The position numbers were made by a program, and so were the translations under genes. 64,000 nt of DNA from Oreocharis arfaki (taxonomy: Eukaryota; Chordata; Aves; Passeriformes; Paramythiidae). Every line of letters starts with the position of its first letter. Positions within the stretch are counted from its first letter, which is position 1. Below are positions 63,001 to 64,000 of the stretch, one piece after another. The notes beneath the pieces are model-generated. The model searched no databases. It was given only the letters and a program-made list of their open reading frames with translations, and was not told the origin of the DNA. Location of the stretch: positions 1 to 64,000 of the forward strand of contig VZRR01008220.1 in NCBI GenBank assembly GCA_013398015.1, read 5' to 3'.

Positions 63001-64000
63001 AGCACGTCACTGTGGTGAGCAACCCTAAAAGCAAAGGCAGTGTTTTGATGACTGCAATGTGCTGTCTAAAACTCTGAAAAAATTAATTCAGCTTTCTAAA
63101 ATGCTAAGAGGGTTAAGAGAAATCCCTCAATGTTTCTCAACAAGGGAGCTAAAGCAACACAGAAAATAATACTGAACTCTTGCATTCCTCAGACACCTTA
63201 GATAGTCAAGACTGACACACGATTGAACAAAGAAAAGCTTTTAGTAACATTAACTGTTCTGCCATTTCAGGTCATGCAACCTTTATCTGCAAACCTGTAC
63301 ACTGAGCATCCTGTTATTTATTTACAAAACATCCCACTTAACCAGCAGTTGTACTAAAAATGCAGTGTTAACCCACCTTTCAGAGACTTCTTGTTTTAGC
63401 TTTGGCATAACACTTGAAGGCAGGTCACTGTCCAGGAGACTCAAGAAGTCTCCTTCTGCATTAAAGGACTCTTTATCCAGTTCATTGTCTGATGGGTTTT
63501 GACCAACGAATGAAGAGTCTAAACTTCTGTGATGCACTTCTAATGCATCAACCTCAGCAGAGCGACCACAAATGGCAGGAGTGCTAAAAACATCACCTCC
63601 TACCAATTCTAAGTTGCTGTTCTGTTTCACATCACGCTGAGGTCGACTATTCAGCCCATCATCTCTGAACCCTTTAGCAAAAGGATTGTAATCTATTTTC
63701 AGCTGGGTAATCTGGATGTTCTGGTAGGCTGTAACTGCAAAGAATTCTGTCTGTGGAAAGGTAAATGTATGGACATCAGGGCCGTTAAGCTGAATGACTT
63801 CTGTGGCTTTGTTAGCAGGCACCAGGTGAAGTCGTGGCAGATAACGGTGCATAGAATGCAGGATTATGTGACCTTCCTGGTCCAGGGTGTTGTTGGTAAG
63901 TTTTAGCTTGTAGAAGGATACTGGCTGGTGCATCCAGAACTGGCCAGTGGAAGGGGATTCTGGATGAATAAACACTCGCCCTAGAACATGTGGTTCTGCC
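19737..64000 (-). CDS. MGA: MGA, MAX gene-associated protein (T-box and bHLHZip transcription factor), 5' partial, 24 exons
   Basis: MGA is a very large nuclear DNA-binding protein. Through its bHLHZip it dimerises with MAX and binds E-boxes; its T-box binds T-elements; it scaffolds the PRC1.6 complex (PCGF6, L3MBTL2, E2F6 and others) that represses germline genes. I joined 24 minus-strand exons: 63377-64000, 57175-58105, 56759-56846, 56544-56639, 52807-52935, 51330-51428, 49282-49919, 48279-48636, 47151-47374, 46175-46315, 45688-45763, 43794-44314, 42009-42306, 39694-40323, 38831-39130, 35714-37413, 29176-29300, 27786-27837, 25932-26117, 25154-25265, 23429-23659, 22609-22785, 22014-22166, 19737-21037. 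All junctions are GT-AG and phases match throughout, giving 3062 codons plus stop. The start codon and roughly the first 150 residues are outside the window. Identification rests on the T-box tail, the cysteine block, the bHLH and the C-terminus, which match the vertebrate MGA family as I know it. Confidence 0.96.
22014..22166 (-). CDS. MGA: MGA exon W: probable cassette exon
   Basis: Residues 2579-2629, 153 bases, phase 1-1 (symmetric). It encodes GITSVMIQLPGSTVPVQVKG then ILTNSTIPITLSTVAG, an open Ser/Thr/Val-rich stretch in style with exons N and V. The acceptor ends TTGGATAAG, an AAG rather than the usual CAG/TAG; the donor TCAG|GTAAGC is strong. As I remember the main mammalian protein it passes from the exon V segment straight to the exon X segment, so this exon may be bird-specific or alternative. 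Skipping keeps the frame. Confidence 0.7.
22609..22785 (-). CDS. MGA: MGA exon V
   Basis: Residues 2520-2578, 177 bases, phase 1-1 (symmetric). It contains SVVMTPQGQVLTLKSPLVPG, corresponding to a recognisable MGA block, then QVAAVPSTLLQAELKPRG. The acceptor is CTTGCAG|AGGAC and the donor CCAG|GTAGGA. Confidence 0.93.
23429..23659 (-). CDS. MGA: MGA exon U: end of zipper and linker
   Basis: Residues 2443-2519, 231 bases, phase 1-1 (symmetric). GKTEEVVLKKLEYIYAKQKA continues the zipper helix, then a Lys-rich KKKKEPEPQK and a Pro/Ala/Ser-rich linker, ending NRRGKPLILARRGVRAT. The RRGKPLIL block is conserved in MGA. The acceptor is TTTTCTATAG|GAAAG and the donor CACAG|GTGGGC. Confidence 0.95.
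25154..25265 (-). CDS. MGA: MGA exon T: helix 2 and zipper start
   Basis: Residues 2406-2442, 112 bases, phase 0 in and 1 out. AFEEIQGLTDQSDKFIGQKT completes helix 2 and LLTRKRDGLIRKVSTLS starts the leucine zipper. Together with exon S this is the MAX-dimerisation surface. The acceptor is ATTCTAG|GCTTT and the donor TTCAG|GTGAGA. Confidence 0.97.
25932..26117 (-). CDS. MGA: MGA exon S: bHLH basic region and helix 1
   Basis: Residues 2344-2405, 186 bases, phase 0-0 (symmetric). The basic region THTANERRRRNEMR has the His, Glu and Arg positions that contact the E-box in MYC/MAX-type bHLH proteins. Helix 1 is GLFDKLKRVLGL, the loop is QNLPKVSK, and helix 2 begins CYILKQ. The upstream AEAFAHYRQ is MGA-like. 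The acceptor is a tandem CCAGCAG, so residue 2344 (Gln) may be optional. The donor is AAGCAG|GTAGGT. Confidence 0.97.
27786..27837 (-). CDS. MGA: MGA exon R (52-base small exon)
   Basis: Residues 2326-2343, phase 2 in and 0 out. It encodes YHPPNSSDETLSEKHSK, a polar linker just before the bHLH exon. The segment is poorly conserved but has clean splice sites (CTTCCAG|ATAC and AAAG|GTATAT), and it is the only piece that joins the phase 2 donor of exon Q to the phase 0 bHLH exon. Confidence 0.85.
29176..29300 (-). CDS. MGA: MGA exon Q
   Basis: Residues 2285-2325, 125 bases, phase 0 in and 2 out. It encodes DACEYREDDQQVDIETVEEL then SEKINIARLKATAANIEPS. The IETVEELSE block is a clear MGA signature. 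The acceptor is CTGTTCCAG|GATG and the donor CAGAA|GTAAGC. Confidence 0.94.
29301..35713 (-). other. MGA intron P-Q (6.4 kb)
   Basis: The largest intron seen. Apart from the CR1 copy at 33318-34765 it is AT-rich DNA without any RNA gene or further exon I can support; the short open frames appear to be chance. Confidence 0.7.
33318..34765 (-). mobile_element. CR1 LINE copy with internal deletion, minus orientation
   Basis: In minus-strand sense this is an avian CR1. Reverse transcriptase pieces are recognisable in three shifted frames: TTGVPQGSVLVPVLFNIVIS with FSGD where the catalytic (F/Y)xDD should be, a KCCVLHLRQGNPGCKNGLG segment, and a C-terminal LGLFSLEKRRLRGDLIVVCN segment, then a degraded tail near 33318. 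Frameshifts and the lost catalytic motif make it inactive. Beyond about 34490 the sequence jumps to the CR1 region upstream of the reverse transcriptase (GTCTGCTCTCCTCATGTCCA onward), so over a kilobase appears deleted at 34488-34507. It lies in MGA intron P-Q in the same strand sense. Confidence 0.85.
35714..37413 (-). CDS. MGA: MGA exon P: long acidic, rapidly evolving region
   Basis: Residues 1718-2284, 1700 bases, phase 1 in and 0 out, the longest exon. It opens GSVVGIRLPAPSKPPESPVS and contains SFVSQAGTLTLRIS and IPLQSGSFALLQLPGQKTVP, which are MGA blocks. The middle is a Glu/Gln/Lys/Ser-rich disordered stretch that differs greatly from mammals, with a sumoylation-type VKIKEEQ. Near the end SWSRISSIVPP is conserved, then an uninterrupted acidic run (about 20 Asp/Glu between MEEDEEDDD and DDSADEM). 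The donor is GTG|GTAAGC. Confidence 0.95.
38831..39130 (-). CDS. MGA: MGA exon O
   Basis: Residues 1618-1717, 300 bases, phase 1-1 (symmetric). It contains RVGPRLLLIPVHQTPSALRP, QRMVLQPLRSPGAVNLFRHP and NGQIIQLVPLQQVR, then QPVMLRNPG; these match MGA closely. The acceptor is ATTTCAG|ATGAT and the donor CCAG|GTACAA. Confidence 0.95.
39694..40323 (-). CDS. MGA: MGA exon N: Thr/Val/Ser-rich region
   Basis: Residues 1408-1617, 630 bases, phase 1-1 (symmetric). It begins AARPSPGGVFAKFVINKAGA then LQQKIPS, a conserved entry, and continues as a long Thr/Val/Ser/Ala/Pro-rich low-complexity stretch (repeated TVTS, STT, TAAA-type motifs), ending VPVILSGVNSSPPQNPKR. Low-complexity in this region is also typical of the mammalian protein. 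The acceptor is TTTGCAG|CTGCC and the donor AGAG|GTAATG. Confidence 0.95.
41419..41435 (-). repeat. Poly(A) tail of the 5S-derived retrocopy
   Basis: Seventeen uninterrupted A residues on the minus strand directly after the 5S-like sequence. The position suggests a retroposition tail rather than an independent simple repeat. Confidence 0.65.
41436..41521 (-). pseudogene. 5S rRNA-derived retrocopy (truncated 5S-like sequence)
   Basis: Read on the minus strand, these 86 bases align to about the first 84-90 nucleotides of vertebrate 5S rRNA. The clearest part is AAGCTAAACAGGGTTGGACT against the 5S box A region (AAGCTAAGCAGGGTCGGGCC), with CAGCACTTTGA against TTAGTACTTGGA after it and AATCTCATTGGATTTC against GATCTCGTCTGATCTC before it. 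By eye about 70 percent is identical, with many C-to-T and G-to-A changes. The copy stops within the internal promoter box C and runs directly into a 17-base A tail (41419-41435 in transcript sense). It could be a processed 5S pseudogene or the head of an old 5S-derived SINE. It is in intron M-N, same strand as MGA. Confidence 0.7.
42009..42306 (-). CDS. MGA: MGA exon M
   Basis: Residues 1309-1407, 298 bases, phase 0 in and 1 out. It encodes VNDKRYPQAKLLLGQMGALH, PANRLAAYITGRLQPTVLDI and AALSTVISKV, which are strongly MGA-like, followed by a Ser/Thr/Pro/Ala-rich stretch. In mammals the second half of this region is longer and differs. The donor is ATAG|GTAGGT. Confidence 0.93.
43794..44314 (-). 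CDS. MGA: MGA exon L
   Basis: Residues 1135-1308, 521 bases, phase 1 in and 0 out. Conserved blocks are EPTKLIEIISDCNLEEDHNK, ILTILSQHIN, LKVGSFIIELASE, VKISVPSSQD, and near the end REKLHGGRGLPFYAGVSPAG with KLVVYKCK and SGLIQ. It is rich in Ser and charged residues between blocks. The acceptor is TTTCTCAG|AGG and the donor TTCAG|GTGGGT. Confidence 0.95.
45688..45763 (-). CDS. MGA: MGA exon K with tandem NAGNAG acceptor
   Basis: Residues 1110-1134, 76 bases, phase 0 in and 1 out. It encodes QEPEPELQSPEKATCEVDKG then TNKPR. The acceptor reads CCAGCAG|GAG, so splicing may start at 45763 (adding Gln) or 45760; I chose the first AG. The exon has low sequence conservation and is placed by phase and clean splice sites (donor AGAG|GTAAGA). 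Confidence 0.82.
46175..46315 (-). CDS. MGA: MGA exon J
   Basis: Residues 1063-1109, 141 bases, phase 0-0 (symmetric). It encodes IREEDKDPVYMYFESLMTCA then RVRAYEHRREEKKQQKDK, a conserved start followed by a charged helix-prone tail. The acceptor follows a long T run (ATTTTTTTTAG); the donor is AAAG|GTAAGA. Confidence 0.95.
47151..47374 (-). CDS. MGA: MGA exon I
   Basis: Residues 988-1062, 224 bases, phase 1 in and 0 out. It encodes CDSEPEQPVRNCPLWVKVEG, EVDPEPIYVPTPSVIEPVKS and, at the end, YTPRPNPV; these are conserved MGA blocks. The acceptor is TTCTTCAG|CTATC and the donor GTG|GTAAGA. Confidence 0.95.
48279..48636 (-). CDS. MGA: MGA exon H: conserved eight-cysteine block and acidic/basic tail
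   Basis: Residues 869-987, 358 bases, phase 0 in and 1 out. The core PCNNDFCRLGCICASLAL ... HCRRPDCMFGCTCLKRRV holds eight cysteines in two clusters (C-x4-C-x3-C-x-C and C-x4-C-x3-C-x-C), suggestive of metal binding. This is probably the family-specific domain listed as MGA_dom/DUF4801. It is followed by KGGSKHKKM, a long Glu/Asp run, then KKRKRVEY, a likely nuclear localisation signal. The donor TACA|GTGAGT splits a Thr codon. Confidence 0.95.
49282..49919 (-). CDS. MGA: MGA exon G: Ser/Thr/Pro-rich region
   Basis: Residues 656-868, 638 bases, phase 1 in and 0 out. It starts GSSSEGSLKNRSAFCSDKLD and contains conserved blocks EYLENEGKLMETSMGFSSN, VVYQLPTKSTSYVRTLDSVL and, at the end, PPGLSKSQVKLMDLEDCALW, GKPRTYITEERAD and LATLLTAQ. 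Between them is a basic Ser/Thr/Pro-rich linker that differs from mammals. The donor is GCTCAG|GTAGAT. Confidence 0.96.
50118..50700 (-). mobile_element. Solo LTR of an avian endogenous retrovirus, minus orientation
   Basis: This segment matches the pattern of a widespread avian LTR: in LTR sense it has the AACACACCAGTGTTTTGGCTACTGCTGAGCAG-like block (split here for length), GGGAGGGGATGT then AGCAGCTGACCCAAACTTA, a GAGAATAAATC polyadenylation region, TTTATTAAACTGCTTTTATA, and a terminal CTGGAGTCCAGCCAAGGCCA followed by CCCACCACA. The plus-strand start TGTGGTGGG at 50118 would be the reverse of the CA end. No gag, pol or env remnant flanks it, so it is a solitary LTR left by recombination. The far boundary near 50700 is approximate and target-site duplications are not resolved. 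It lies in the same strand sense as MGA, inside intron F-G. Confidence 0.8.
51330..51428 (-). CDS. MGA: MGA exon F
   Basis: Residues 623-655, 99 bases, phase 1-1 (symmetric). It encodes DTGFPFVSRTGKTNDFTKIK then GWRGKLHGASRNE, a conserved MGA block. The acceptor has a good pyrimidine tract (CTTTCCTCTTTTCCAG); the donor is GAAG|GTAAAA. A 15-base T run lies in the upstream intron at 51566-51580. Confidence 0.95.
52807..52935 (-). CDS. MGA: MGA exon E
   Basis: Residues 580-622, 129 bases, phase 1-1 (symmetric). It encodes VGLKLNSVDPTMSIDLKYLG followed by VQLPL and a Tyr/Ser-rich SYSNYSLWSYPGTNPNSP segment. The first half is a strongly conserved MGA block; the second half differs from the mammalian protein in sequence but keeps the aromatic character. 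The acceptor is TTGTAG|TGGG and the donor CCAG|GTGGGT. Confidence 0.94.
52936..56543 (-). other. MGA intron D-E (3.6 kb)
   Basis: AT-rich intron. I see no transposable element or RNA gene that I can name; the short open frames on both strands look like chance. Confidence 0.65.
56544..56639 (-). CDS. MGA: MGA exon D: predicted helix
   Basis: Residues 548-579, 96 bases, phase 1-1 (symmetric). It encodes RIQVLEKELMEELKTLRHKQ, an amphipathic helical segment with hydrophobic heptad spacing, then VIHPSLQE. This short segment is well conserved in MGA. The donor is GGAAG|GTAAGT, a near-perfect consensus. Confidence 0.94.
56759..56846 (-). CDS. MGA: MGA exon C
   Basis: Residues 519-547, 88 bases, phase 0 in and 1 out. 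It encodes a short polar linker (EALDINTVDRAGGEESQ, then APLLTTSD). It has little conservation of its own; support comes from clean splice sites (TATGTAG acceptor, CCAG|GTACTT donor) and exact phase fit between exons B and D. The introns either side are only 328 and 119 bases. Confidence 0.88.
57175..58105 (-). CDS. MGA: MGA exon B: acidic linker with AT-hook-like motif
   Basis: Residues 208-518, 931 bases, phase 2 in and phase 0 out. It carries sumoylation-type sites (VIKEEP near the start, VTVKQED soon after), an acidic stretch with consecutive Asp residues, basic RSRKR, and near the end NKRGRPRKLK, a canonical AT-hook core (RGRP), followed by a weaker AGRPPKG. The last residues PDVKPDLEDVDGVLFVSF are strongly MGA-like. 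The acceptor is CCCCAG|TCCC and the donor CAAAG|GTAAAA. Confidence 0.95.
58106..63376 (-). other. MGA intron A-B (5.3 kb)
   Basis: AT-rich intron with no recognisable transposon, RNA gene or extra exon. It contains an A run near 61314-61328 and a two-copy AGTTACTCAAA repeat at 62271-62292. Short open frames here have no family resemblance. Confidence 0.7.
63377..64000 (-). CDS. MGA: MGA exon A (partial): second half of the T-box
   Basis: Residues 1-208 of the visible protein. It enters in mid T-box at AEPHVLGRVFIHPESPS and continues through MHQPVSFYKLKLTNN, the HIILHSMHRYLPRLH strand, TFTFPQTEFFAVTAYQN (the FxxVTAYQN signature of T-box proteins) and ends the domain at DYNPFAKGFRDDG near residue 105. 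A less conserved Ser/Asp-rich tail follows. The donor is GAAAG|GTGGGT (phase 2). The exon continues beyond 64000; in other vertebrates this exon also holds the start codon. Confidence 0.96.

Noticed and set aside
1..64000. A CRISPR array, operon, phage or other prokaryotic system.
   Set aside because: The window is spliced vertebrate DNA with avian retroelements; there are no repeat-spacer arrays or bacterial-type gene clusters.

Overview
The window is vertebrate nuclear DNA, almost certainly from a bird. Repeats and gene content point this way: CR1 LINE copies that end in the avian ATTCTATGATTCTATG-type tail, a solo LTR of a common avian endogenous retrovirus family, no Alu/L1/B-type mammalian repeats, and an AT-rich intron-bearing gene. 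The species cannot be named from the sequence alone.

One gene dominates: MGA (MAX gene-associated protein), on the minus strand from the right edge of the window down to a stop codon at 19737-19739. I rebuilt 24 coding exons (A to X below, in transcript order) with GT-AG junctions and a continuous reading frame of 3062 complete codons plus stop. The 5' end is missing: the window enters inside the T-box, so the start codon, the first part of the T-box, the promoter and the 5' UTR lie beyond 64000. In order the protein carries the second half of a T-box DNA-binding domain (exon A), an acidic and AT-hook-bearing linker (exon B), a conserved eight-cysteine block (exon H), long Ser/Thr/Val-rich regions (exons N-P), a basic helix-loop-helix-zipper (exons S-U) and a conserved C-terminal region with a repeated Met-Pro-x-Leu-Ala-Pro motif (exon X). 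MGA is known to pair with MAX through the bHLHZip and to scaffold the PRC1.6 repressor complex, which silences germline and meiotic genes.

Layout from low to high coordinate: 1-230 is a CpG-rich edge, perhaps the promoter island of the next gene (MAPKBP1 lies downstream of MGA in human); 231-about 16540 is intergenic DNA with no gene I can support, one CR1 tail and simple repeats; about 16540-19736 is the probable MGA 3' UTR with several polyadenylation signals and three Pumilio-type elements; 19737-64000 is the MGA coding region. Its introns hold a CR1 with an internal deletion (33318-34765), a 5S rRNA-derived retrocopy with a poly(A) tail (41419-41521) and a solo LTR (50118-about 50700).

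I found no new multi-gene system. The most interesting points are the 5S-derived retrocopy, the in-frame (phase-symmetric) exons that would let splicing remove the bHLH basic region or add a cassette before the last exon, and the apparent extended 3' UTR.
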